Assembly (NCBI GenBank): GCA_029859805.1
Contig: JAOUCL010000008.1
Coordinates: forward strand, 1 to 43,724
DNA: 43,724 bases
Direction of reading: 5' to 3'
Source: Rhodospirillales bacterium
GTDB lineage: Bacteria > Pseudomonadota > Alphaproteobacteria > Kiloniellales > JAKSDN01
Shown piece by piece: positions 27,439 through 35,322 of this stretch. Position 1 is the first letter of the stretch, and each line of letters opens with the position of its first letter. The notes under the pieces were generated by a model. It did no database searches. It saw only the letters and a list, made by a program, of their open reading frames with translations, and was not told the DNA's origin. Made by a program: the position numbers and the translations under genes.

Positions 27439-27709
27439 TGGCTTGTCCTCCTTCGCTCGGGCGCGGACGAAGCCGCTCGGGCTCATCCGAACCGGGGTCG
27501 GGTCCGCAGGGCCGCGCTGTTCCTTGCCGGCGGTATCGGGCCGAAACCGGCCGAGGACCGCGACCTGGCCGGATCGTCACGTGCCGACGAGACCGCGTTC
27601 CGTTGGCCCGATCCTCACTTCTTGTTCCTCGCGCGCCATGCCGCCGCCCGGCGCGGCGGGCGTCGCGATATCCCCGACAGGCTGAGCCTCTCGGGTCGAA
27701 AGTCAATGA

Positions 27710-29005
27710 TCTGGATCAGCCCTGCGCCTGTCCTACGACGCCCACGGCAAGCGCCGCCTGACCGACTGGCAGCCGGCCGGCGGCCTCATCGTGCCGCTCG
27801 AGACGTGGCGCGGCTTCACCGGCCACGAGCACCTGGACAAGCTGGGCCTGATCCACATGAACGGCCGGGTCTACGACCCCGTCCTCGGGCGCTTCCTCTC
27901 GGCCGATCCCACCGTGCAGTTCCCGAAGACGACGCAGGGCTTCAACCGCTACAGCTACGTGCTCAACAACCCCTTGAGCTTCACCGACCCGAGCGGCTTC
28001 GGGATCATCGGGGCGATCAAGAAGGTGATGCGGAAGTTCACCAAGTTCCTGCACAGGTACGGCCGGGTCCTCATGTCCGTGGCCGCCGCGGCGGGCTGCG
28101 GGGGTAATCTGGGCTGCTCGGTGCTCGTTGCCGCGTTCACCTCGGGCATGTGGACGGCGTCCTACGGCGGCAGCCTCACCGACGTGGTCACCCAGTCCGC
28201 GATCGCCGCCGGCACGGCGCTGGCGTTCCATGGCATCGGGAAAACCTTCGGCGATAAGGTGGGCTTCCTGTCTGCCGCGCACGTCAAGAAGATCGTCGCG
28301 CACGGCGTGGTCGGCGCCGTCTCGACCGCCCTGCGCGGCGGCAAGGCCGTCGGCGGCTTCCTGGCCGGCGCCTTCGCCCAGCTCGCCGCGCCGGCGATCG
28401 GTTACATCGGCGAGGGCACGGCCGATTATTACAGCCAGAGCAACATCATGGCGCGGACGGCGGCCGCGGCGGTCGCCGGCGGCCTCGGCGCCGTGCTCGG
28501 CGGCGGCAAGTTCAAGAACGGCGCGATCACCGGGGCGTTTTCGCGGTTGTTTAATGAGGAGAACGCGGCGCACCGGTACCGACGCCTGGAGGATCTAACG
28601 AGAAAGGAGAAAATAATCTTCGGTCGAACTGCGAGAGCCTTCTTGTCAGGCGTTCAAGGTATGTCCGACGAGGAGATATATCGGAAATTCGATCTTGGCG
28701 GTAAGGTCAACCCAAGGATCGCAGATCTTGTCCGGCTTAACATACTCTATAGTGTCAGGGCGATCGTTGTTGACGAGTTGAAAGTTTACGGGTGGGGAGC
28801 CTTCCAAAATCTTTATGTGATGCCGTACGTAATGGCCCCACTAAGTGTCTCCTCTACTGTGGCCCCATGGGCCGAATTCTATCTGAGCGTGTCCAGCCTG
28901 GAGATGGCTGTTGTTTGGCTAGAAAGCAGTCCTACATACACATTTGGCTGTAATGCCGAAGGGGTTTGTGCGGGCACATCGCCACAGGGCGGCTTCAAGT
29001 ACTAG
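27710..29005 (+). CDS. Orphan Rhs C-terminal fragment: end of RHS core plus variable tip, N-terminal repeats absent
   Basis: In-frame SALRLSYDAHGKRRLTDW...HLDKLGLIHMNGRVYDPVLGRFLSADPTVQFPKTTQGFNRYSYVLNNPLSFTDPSGFG is the RHS-associated core end; frame opens after a TGA at 27707; first candidate start GTG 27791. Confidence 0.9.
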   Translation, partial: SGSALRLSYDAHGKRRLTDWQPAGGLIVPLETWRGFTGHEHLDKLGLIHMNGRVYDPVLGRFLSADPTVQFPKTTQGFNRYSYVLNNPLSFTDPSGFGIIGAIKKVMRKFTKFLHRYGRVLMSVAAAAGCGGNLGCSVLVAAFTSGMWTASYGGSLTDVVTQSAIAAGTALAFHGIGKTFGDKVGFLSAAHVKKIVAHGVVGAVSTALRGGKAVGGFLAGAFAQLAAPAIGYIGEGTADYYSQSNIMARTAAAAVAGGLGAVLGGGKFKNGAITGAFSRLFNEENAAHRYRRLEDLTRKEKIIFGRTARAFLSGVQGMSDEEIYRKFDLGGKVNPRIADLVRLNILYSVRAIVVDELKVYGWGAFQNLYVMPYVMAPLSVSSTVAPWAEFYLSVSSLEMAVVWLESSPTYTFGCNAEGVCAGTSPQGGFKY

Positions 29006-29031
29006 TTCGAGCCGGATGATCGGGGTGAAAC

Positions 29032-29535
29032 ATGCGTTGTGCGAAGATCCTATTGACGTCGGCAGTGGCCGGATTGTTGATGCTTACCGGTGGCCATTTG
29101 GCGCCTATTCGCGCAGGCGAACGCGCCCCGGATCCGGACTTGGTCGCTGTGGCCGGTTCATCGGAAAGCACTATGTTTCTTAAGCTCTTCGGTTGTGTCA
29201 TGCCGTTGCCGCCGAATTATATTCTACGGGCGGACGCCGAACCGTTCTACTTCTACCGGACCTTTGGTTTTGGGACCATATCAATCAAGCCGTACGGTCC
29301 GCCCGACCCATCCAAGGAAGACGTCATCGAAGAGAGCACAATAGGGCCGCTTCGAATTGTCACGGTGAAAGCGAAGTTTGGTCGACACCGCCCTACAGTC
29401 AGATTTGTTCATGACGGCAAGACTCAAATTGTCATCGGAGGCCAGGACGAGGATTGGCTTGAACGCATGGCCCGAAGCTGCGTGGAGGGTATTGAGCCTC
29501 CTTGTCTGCAAGGAGCAGCGCGCTGTAGCGGTTGA
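29032..29535 (+). CDS. Small exported protein, candidate cognate immunity
   Basis: Signal peptide MRCAKILLTSAVAGLLMLTGGHLAPIRAGE; directly downstream of the Rhs tip; similarly low GC. Confidence 0.6.
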   Translation: MRCAKILLTSAVAGLLMLTGGHLAPIRAGERAPDPDLVAVAGSSESTMFLKLFGCVMPLPPNYILRADAEPFYFYRTFGFGTISIKPYGPPDPSKEDVIEESTIGPLRIVTVKAKFGRHRPTVRFVHDGKTQIVIGGQDEDWLERMARSCVEGIEPPCLQGAARCSG

Positions 29536-29555
29536 GGGCCGAAAAGGAGTCATGC

Positions 29556-29588
29556 GAAAAGGGGTCAGGTCCTGTTTTAATGTTTTTT
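29556..29588 (+). repeat. Repeat B, copy 1
   Basis: GAAAAGGGGTCAGGTCCTGTTTTAATGTTTTTT, identical to 31393-31425. Confidence 0.85.
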
Positions 29589-29600
29589 TTTGGCCATTTC

Positions 29601-30358
29601 AATTCCAGGGACAGTATACTTATCTCTCGACACCCCCGCACCCCCGCGCTAACCTCGCCTCATGGCCCGTTTCGCCCGCGTCGTGGTTCCCGGCGTCCCG
29701 CATCACGTGACCCAGCGGGGCAATCGTCGGCTCGAGACCTTTTTCAATGACGGGGACTACCGCGCCTATCTGGACCTCCTGGCCGAATACTGCGCGGCGG
29801 CCGAGGTCGCGGTCTGGGCCTACTGCCTGATGCCGAACCACGTGCACCTGATCCTGGTGCCGCGGGACGAAGACGGCCTGCGCCGGGCCTTGGGCGAGGC
29901 GCACCGGCGCTACACCCGGCGGGTCAACTTCCGCGAGGGCTGGCGCGGCCATCTGTGGCAGGAGCGGTTTCATTCCTTTGCCCTGGACGAGGGCCATCTG
30001 CTGGCCGCGGCGCGCTATGTCGAGCTCAATCCGGTGCGCGCGAAGCTGAAGCGCCGGGCGCGGGACTGGCGCTGGTCGAGCGCGCGGGCGCACCTGGCGG
30101 GGCACGACGACGCCCTGGTCGCGGTCGCGCCGCTCCTGGAGCGGGTGCCCGACTGGCGGGGTTTCCTGGCCGGCGGCTTGGAGGAAGAGGCGCTGGAGGC
30201 GCTCCGCCGCCACACGCGCACCGGCCGCCCGCTCGGCAACCCGGCCTTCCTCGCGCGCCTCGAGGCCCGCCTCGGCCGGCGCTTGCGGCCCGGCAAGCCG
30301 GGGCCCAGGCCGAAGGGCGGCGAGGGTGGCGGGAGATAAGTATACTGTCCCCGGAATT
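29601..30358 (+). mobile_element. RAYT-type unit: Y1 transposase bounded by 26-nt inverted repeats
   Basis: AATTCCAGGGACAGTATACTTATCTC (29601-29626) and GAGATAAGTATACTGTCCCCGGAATT (30333-30358), 25/26 complementary. Confidence 0.88.
29662..30339 (+). CDS. REP-associated tyrosine transposase (Y1_Tnp/TnpA_REP)
   Basis: RVVVPGVPHHVTQRGNRRLETFFNDGDYRAYLDLLAEYCAAAEVAVWAYCLMPNHVHLILVP (HVH motif), HLWQERFHSFALDEGHLLAAARYVELNPVRA. Confidence 0.96.
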   Translation: MARFARVVVPGVPHHVTQRGNRRLETFFNDGDYRAYLDLLAEYCAAAEVAVWAYCLMPNHVHLILVPRDEDGLRRALGEAHRRYTRRVNFREGWRGHLWQERFHSFALDEGHLLAAARYVELNPVRAKLKRRARDWRWSSARAHLAGHDDALVAVAPLLERVPDWRGFLAGGLEEEALEALRRHTRTGRPLGNPAFLARLEARLGRRLRPGKPGPRPKGGEGGGR

Positions 30359-30629
30359 CTCCGCGTGCGGGCCCCTGGACACCGCCTTCAGATCATTGCC
30401 TTTGCGTGCTATGTTAGAACAAGCGAATGTGCCGTTTCGGCATGGCAGCTATCCGGGTAGTTATGGATATTAGGACGGACGGAGAGAATTCCGACGCGAA
30501 ATAGATCTTCTGCCGTTGTCCAGAAGCTTGCCGATGTTGGCCTCGGCTTGGGACGTCCACCATGAAGATCGAAATCGGCTGAAATCAGCCAGAATCTCGC
30601 ATTAGAAATGCAGTTGGCGTGGAGCACTT

Positions 30630-31292
30630 GTGTTTGATGAAATAGCAATAAATGAGACCTTGAGTGATCTCGGGTACAAGCGGATGAAGCGTTTCACGTA
30701 CAGGGCGCTTTGGAGCACGTCGGGGGTCGAGCACTTTCTCTATTTGGAATTTTATGGAACACCGAAGCATCTCCTTACGGCGGGTTTTGGGTTTCGGAAT
30801 CTGTCTGCTGAACTTTTTAGCCTCAGGTCGATTCGCTCTTATGGTGGAGAGCTCTATCGCCTAATAAGACACGATGAGCGTTTCGACTGCGCCATGAATT
30901 TTTCCTTTGGAAGACTCAGAAGTCCTGTAAGGAGGTGGTCTCTCAACACGCCCGATTTTTCGGGCTCGGGGCTCGCGGAGAGACTGAAGTCGGAAATCGA
31001 AGACGTCTTGCTGCCAAGGATCCAAAGCATAAGGGGACTTTCAGAATTCCATGCACTTCTCCTCTCTGATGTCGAACCTTTCCCGTGGGTCGCCTGCAAC
31101 GGCGCCATAAGAGCGGCTCAAGTCGTTGCGATCGGTCGCCAGATCGGCATGAAAGCAACAAAGATTCGTGCTGCGTTGCGACCACGCGAGCAGTGGATAC
31201 GGGTGGGCTTGCACACGGCCTGTGACCCAGAATATTACATTGAGAAGGTGCTCGACGATTGGGATGCGCAAGTTCGAGCGCTGGACGCCTAA
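30630..31292 (+). CDS. Hypothetical protein
   Basis: MFDEIAINETLSDLGYKRMKRFTYRALWSTSGVEHFLYLEFYGTPKHLLTAGFGFRN...; low-GC accessory composition. Confidence 0.65.
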   Translation: MFDEIAINETLSDLGYKRMKRFTYRALWSTSGVEHFLYLEFYGTPKHLLTAGFGFRNLSAELFSLRSIRSYGGELYRLIRHDERFDCAMNFSFGRLRSPVRRWSLNTPDFSGSGLAERLKSEIEDVLLPRIQSIRGLSEFHALLLSDVEPFPWVACNGAIRAAQVVAIGRQIGMKATKIRAALRPREQWIRVGLHTACDPEYYIEKVLDDWDAQVRALDA

Positions 31293-31300
31293 TAGCAGAC

Positions 31301-31383
31301 GGGGTCAGCGACTGTGTTGCTGTCAAGCGTGTTCGGGGTTCCAGCTTTCGAGATGGGGTCAGCGACTGTGTTGCTGTCAAGCG
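31301..31383 (+). repeat. Direct repeat C, two copies of 29 nt
   Basis: GGGGTCAGCGACTGTGTTGCTGTCAAGCG at 31301-31329 and 31355-31383. Confidence 0.9.
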
Positions 31384-31392
31384 AGGAAAAGG

Positions 31393-31425
31393 GAAAAGGG
31401 GTCAGGTCCTGTTTTAATGTTTTTT
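31393..31425 (+). repeat. Repeat B, copy 2
   Basis: Identical 33-mer to 29556-29588. Confidence 0.85.
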
Positions 31426-31683
31426 ATACCCGTTTGCATTCACCTACTCCGGTCGCGGCGCAACGAAGGCGCCGGTGCAGGGTCTCGTGAGCCCGGAGCT
31501 TGCTTCCTTGCAGTATTGCGCCGCCGCCGCTGATTTCCAGAGGCACCTCGCCGGTCGCGGCGGCACGCCTTTAGGCGTTCGGGGGAGGTGGACTTCCAGC
31601 TTCGGTCTTCGAACGCCGGGCTTTTGCACCGCCGGATCATCTCGGATAGTCTGTGGCGAAACGCGGTGGAGGAGACGCTCGAA

Positions 31684-31986
31684 ATGCCCCGTCTGCATGA
31701 ACCGTCGCCGCGAGCCGCGACCCCGGCGACGCGGACTCTGGCATGGCTTCCGGTCGCGGCCGTGGTCTGGGCCGATGCCGGCCTGGGCCAGGAGGACCCG
31801 AAAGATATCATCGCGGCGGCCGTTCGTCAGAGAGGCCATGACTGTACCGAGCCCGAAAGCGCGCGGCCGGATCCGGACAACTCCTCGCGGGACCAGAAGG
31901 CATGGATCCTCCGCTGCGAAAACGCCACCTTCAGGGTCAAGTACATCGGCGACCGCGGGGCCGAGGTCGAGCCGATCGGCGAGTGA
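31684..31986 (+). CDS. Small exported hypothetical protein
   Basis: MPRLHEPSPRAATPATRTLAWLPVAAVVWADAGLGQEDPKDIIAAAVRQRGHDC... signal-peptide-like start. Confidence 0.55.
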   Translation: MPRLHEPSPRAATPATRTLAWLPVAAVVWADAGLGQEDPKDIIAAAVRQRGHDCTEPESARPDPDNSSRDQKAWILRCENATFRVKYIGDRGAEVEPIGE

Positions 31987-32098
31987 TGCGCCGGACCGTC
32001 CCCCGCTTTCGGGGCTTCGCCCCGGTGACGCCTCTGCTTCGCGTGGGCGGCGGGCGACGCCGTAACGTGGAAATCGTCGACACCCACAAGGGTTCAAC

Positions 32099-32296
32099 AT
32101 GCCGAGGACGCCGGATACTGCGCTCGGGCTCGCCCGGCTGTTCGGCACCACGCCGCAGTTCTGGATCAACCTTAGGCCGCGCACGATCTTTGGAAGGCCA
32201 AGGTCGAGAGCGCCGCGGCGATCGAGCGCGCGATCAAGCCGGTGCACGCGGATGCGGCATGGGCGCCGCCCGCGCCGACGGGTGAGCTTCCCTTGA
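32099..32296 (+). pseudogene. HigA-like antitoxin remnant, truncated and frameshifted
   Basis: TPDTALGLARLFGTTPQFWINL then a frame change to DLWKAKVESAAAIERAIKPVHADAAWAPPAPTGELP*. Confidence 0.75.
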
Positions 32297-32312
32297 CCCG
32301 GGACCGGACGGC

Positions 32313-32678
32313 GTGAAGAACAAGCCTTTCCTGCAGCGTCTCGCCTTCGCCGCGTCGGGTCTGGGCGCGGCCTGGCGGCGCGAGCGCAGCTTCCGCACCC
32401 AGGTCTGGATCGCCGGCCTGGTCGGGCTGGTGCTGGTCGCGCTCCGCCCGGCGGCGCCGTGGTGGGGCGTGATCCTGCTCGCCGTCGCCCTGGTCCTGGT
32501 CGCCGAGCTGTTCAACGCCGCGGTCGAGTCCCTGATCGACCACCTGCACCCGGACCTGCACCCGGAGATCCGGGCGGTCAAGGACATGGCGGCCGGCGCG
32601 GTCCTGGTGGCGAGCCTCGCGGCGGTCGCGGTCGCCGCCGCGCTGGCCGTCTCCTGGTTTGGTAATGAAGGGACATAA
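32313..32678 (+). CDS. dgkA: Diacylglycerol kinase
   Basis: RLAFAASGLGAAWRRERSFRTQVWIAGLVGL, AELFNAAVESLIDHLHPDLHPEIRAVKDMAAGAVLVAS. Confidence 0.93.
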   Translation: MKNKPFLQRLAFAASGLGAAWRRERSFRTQVWIAGLVGLVLVALRPAAPWWGVILLAVALVLVAELFNAAVESLIDHLHPDLHPEIRAVKDMAAGAVLVASLAAVAVAAALAVSWFGNEGT

Positions 32679-32785
32679 TACTAATTTCGCTAGGGCTGGC
32701 TGCCGCCGCCCGGGAGAAATTAGTACTGTGTCCCCGTTTTGACGGCGCGGCGCCGCCCAGTACTGTGTCCCCGTTTTGACGGCGC
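32669..32785. repeat. REP-like inverted repeat plus tandem unit
   Basis: GGGACATAATACTAATTTC opposed by GAAATTAGTACTGTGTCCCC; AGTACTGTGTCCCCGTTTTGACGGCGC present twice, starting at 32722 and 32759. Confidence 0.8.
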
Positions 32786-32852
32786 CGCCCAGGGGCATTG
32801 CTTTCGGGGCCGGCCTGCTGAACCATGGGGCGCACGAAGGGGAGGGCGCGCC

Positions 32853-34571
32853 ATGGGCGACGGGGCGAAGGGCATGCGGCGGGGCTTGACCCGCTATGGG
32901 GACGAGGGCTTCGCGCTCTACCTGCGCAAGGCCTTCATCAAGGCGCTCGGCTATTCCGAGGACGCGCTCGACCGCCCCGTGGTCGGCATCGCCGATACGT
33001 CGAGCGGCTACAACGCCTGCCACGCGACCGTGCCGCGGATCGTCGAGGCGGTTGAGCGCGGCGTGCTCATGGCCGGCGGCCTGCCGGTTTCCTTCCCGAC
33101 CATCTCGCTGCACGAGTCCTTCTCCTGGCCCACCTCGATGTACCTGCGCAACCTGATGGCCATGGACACCGAAGAGATGATCCGCGCCCAGCCGATGGAC
33201 GCGGCGGTCCTGATCGGCGGCTGCGACAAGACCGTGCCGGCTCAGCTCATGGCCGCGGCCAGCGCGGATATCCCCGCGATCCTGGTCGTCACCGGCCCGA
33301 TGCTGCCGGGCAGCCACCGGGGCGAGCGCCTGGGCGCCTGCACCGACTGCCGGCGGCTCTGGGCGCGCTTTCGTTCGGGCGATCTCGACGAATCCGAGGT
33401 CGCGGCGGCCGGCGCCCAGCTCGTGCCCACGGCGGGCACCTGCGGCGTCATGGGCACGGCCAGCACCATGGCGTGTTTGACCGAGGCGCTCGGCATGATG
33501 CTGCCCGGCGGCGCGGCGATTCCGGCGGTCGAGGCCGAACGCCTGCGCCACGCCGAGGCGGCTGGCGCGCGCGCCGTCGCCCTGGCGGAGCACGGGCCGA
33601 CGCCCGGCCAGATCCTGACGCCCGCCGCCTTCGCCAACGCGCTCCGCGTGCTGCTCGCCGTCGGCGGCTCGACCAACGCCTTGGTGCATCTGGCGGCGGT
33701 GGCGGGACGCCTGGGCATCGCGATCGACTATGACGCCTTCGACCGCCTCGGCCGCGAGATCCCTCTTCTCGTCGACCTCAAGCCCTCGGGCCGCCACTAC
33801 ATGGACGGGTTGCACCGCGCCGGCGGCCTGGCGCCCGTCCTGCGCGCGCTCGCCCCGCGGCTCGACCTCGGCTGCCTGACGGTGACCGGACGCACCCTGG
33901 GCGAGGAGATAGAGTCCCTGCCGCCGGCCTGGGATCAGGACGTCGTGCGGCCGCTCGCGGACCCGCTGCACGAAGGCGGCGCGATCGCCGTCTTACGCGG
34001 CAACCTGGCCGGCGACGGGGCCATCATCAAGCAGTCGGCGGCCACGCCCGCGCTGCTGAGGCACAGCGGCCGTGCCGTCGTGTTCGACTCCCTGGACGAC
34101 CTGGCGGCGCGCATCGACGCCCCCGACCTGGCGGTCGAACCCTCCGATGTGCTTGTGTTGCGCAATGCCGGGCCCAAGGGCGCGCCCGGCATGCCCGAGG
34201 CCGGGTACGTCCCGATCCCGCGCAAGCTGGCGCAAGCCGGCGTCACCGACATGGTGCGGATCTCCGACGCGCGCATGAGCGGCACCGCCTTCGGCACCAT
34301 CGTCCTGCACGCCAGTCCCGAGGCGGCGGCCGGCGGCCCGCTGGCGCTGGTCCAAGACGGCGACACGATCGCCCTCGACGTGCCCGGGCGGACGCTCACG
34401 CTCGAGGTGTCCGAGGACGAGCTGGCCCGGCGCCGCGCGGCCTGGACACCGCCGGTCATGGGCGAGGGCCTCACCGGCTTCCGCCGGCTCTACCACGACA
34501 CGGTGCTGCAGGCGCCCCAGGGCTGCGACTTCGATTTCCAGGTCCGCCCGGTCACCGCCCGCACGCCGTGA
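32853..34571 (+). CDS. IlvD/Edd family dehydratase
   Basis: VGIADTSSGYNACHATVPRIVEAVERGVLMAGGLPVSFPTISLHE, GGCDKTVPAQLMAAASADIPAILV, GTCGVMGTASTMAC, ISDARMSGTAFGTIVLHASPEAAAGGPLALVQDGD. Confidence 0.94.
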   Translation: MGDGAKGMRRGLTRYGDEGFALYLRKAFIKALGYSEDALDRPVVGIADTSSGYNACHATVPRIVEAVERGVLMAGGLPVSFPTISLHESFSWPTSMYLRNLMAMDTEEMIRAQPMDAAVLIGGCDKTVPAQLMAAASADIPAILVVTGPMLPGSHRGERLGACTDCRRLWARFRSGDLDESEVAAAGAQLVPTAGTCGVMGTASTMACLTEALGMMLPGGAAIPAVEAERLRHAEAAGARAVALAEHGPTPGQILTPAAFANALRVLLAVGGSTNALVHLAAVAGRLGIAIDYDAFDRLGREIPLLVDLKPSGRHYMDGLHRAGGLAPVLRALAPRLDLGCLTVTGRTLGEEIESLPPAWDQDVVRPLADPLHEGGAIAVLRGNLAGDGAIIKQSAATPALLRHSGRAVVFDSLDDLAARIDAPDLAVEPSDVLVLRNAGPKGAPGMPEAGYVPIPRKLAQAGVTDMVRISDARMSGTAFGTIVLHASPEAAAGGPLALVQDGDTIALDVPGRTLTLEVSEDELARRRAAWTPPVMGEGLTGFRRLYHDTVLQAPQGCDFDFQVRPVTARTP

Positions 34572-34593
34572 GCGGGCGGTGTCGGGCGCAGGC

Positions 34594-34625
34594 AAAAAGG
34601 GCCGGGCGTTGAGGCCCGGCCCTTC
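34594..34625. terminator. Bidirectional hairpin terminator between convergent genes
   Basis: AAAAAGGGCCGGGCgttgagGCCCGGCCCTT. Confidence 0.8.
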
Positions 34626-34645
34626 AACCGTCGCAAGCGAGGCGC

Positions 34646-35215
34646 TCAGAAGGTGTAGCGCAGCCCGGTCATGATGGTGCTGTTCAGGTAGTCGAGCTTG
34701 TCGCCGAAGATTTCGGGATCCGCGGTGCCGAAGAACCGGTAGTCCAGGCTCACCGCCAGCTGAGGCGTGATCTCGTAGGCGACGCCGACGCCGGCCTGAT
34801 AGGCGAAGACGTTGTCGTCGTCGCTGCCCCCGCTGTCGATTTCGACATTGGCGAAGCCTATGCCGCCGCCGATGTAAGGGACCCAGTTGGTTCCGGTCTG
34901 GAAGTCATAGTAGCCGTTGGCCATGAAGGCCCAGGAACTGATGTCGCCGGAAAAATCCGAGAGATCGTTATTGCGGTAAGTGACCTCGGCGTCGACCCGG
35001 AAGTTCGAGTTGATGCGGTAGCCGCCGATGATGCCAACCGCGGCTCCAACATCGAAATCCAGATCGAGACCGCCGATGTCGGTGTCGTGCGCGATATTCA
35101 TTCCCGCCTGTAGGCCCACATAGAAGCCCTGCGCCGACATGCCCTGCGCCGAGGCGCCTTGCATGCCGAGAAGCAGGAACGCCGCGGCAATCACCGGTAG
35201 TTTCAAAGTTCGCAT
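34646..35215 (-). CDS. Outer membrane beta-barrel protein (Omp25/31-like porin family)
   Basis: Signal peptide MRTLKLPVIAAAFLLLGMQGASAQ; YVGLQAGMNIAHD, YIGGGIGFANVEID, ITPQLAVSLDYRFF, terminal GLRYTF. Confidence 0.9.
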   Translation of the reverse strand: MRTLKLPVIAAAFLLLGMQGASAQGMSAQGFYVGLQAGMNIAHDTDIGGLDLDFDVGAAVGIIGGYRINSNFRVDAEVTYRNNDLSDFSGDISSWAFMANGYYDFQTGTNWVPYIGGGIGFANVEIDSGGSDDDNVFAYQAGVGVAYEITPQLAVSLDYRFFGTADPEIFGDKLDYLNSTIMTGLRYTF

Positions 35216-35322
35216 AATACCCTCTTCTATAGGTGTACGGTTCGGCGCATCTAAGAGGAGAGTGATTGACAAGCGCTTAACGGCCAGCGGGAGGTGTCGT
35301 CGCCCGCCGCGAGCACCCGCGC

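Noticed and set aside
30409-30648. Small minus-strand ORF between the RAYT and the orphan gene
   Set aside because: No recognisable domain or supporting start context, and it lies in an intergenic region of chance open frames.
31301-31383. Possible minimal CRISPR
   Set aside because: Only two repeats and one spacer, no cas genes, and the repeat resembles REP-type ends.
32172-33971. 599-aa minus-strand ORF
   Set aside because: Antisense to dgkA and the IlvD/Edd dehydratase; no recognisable domain.
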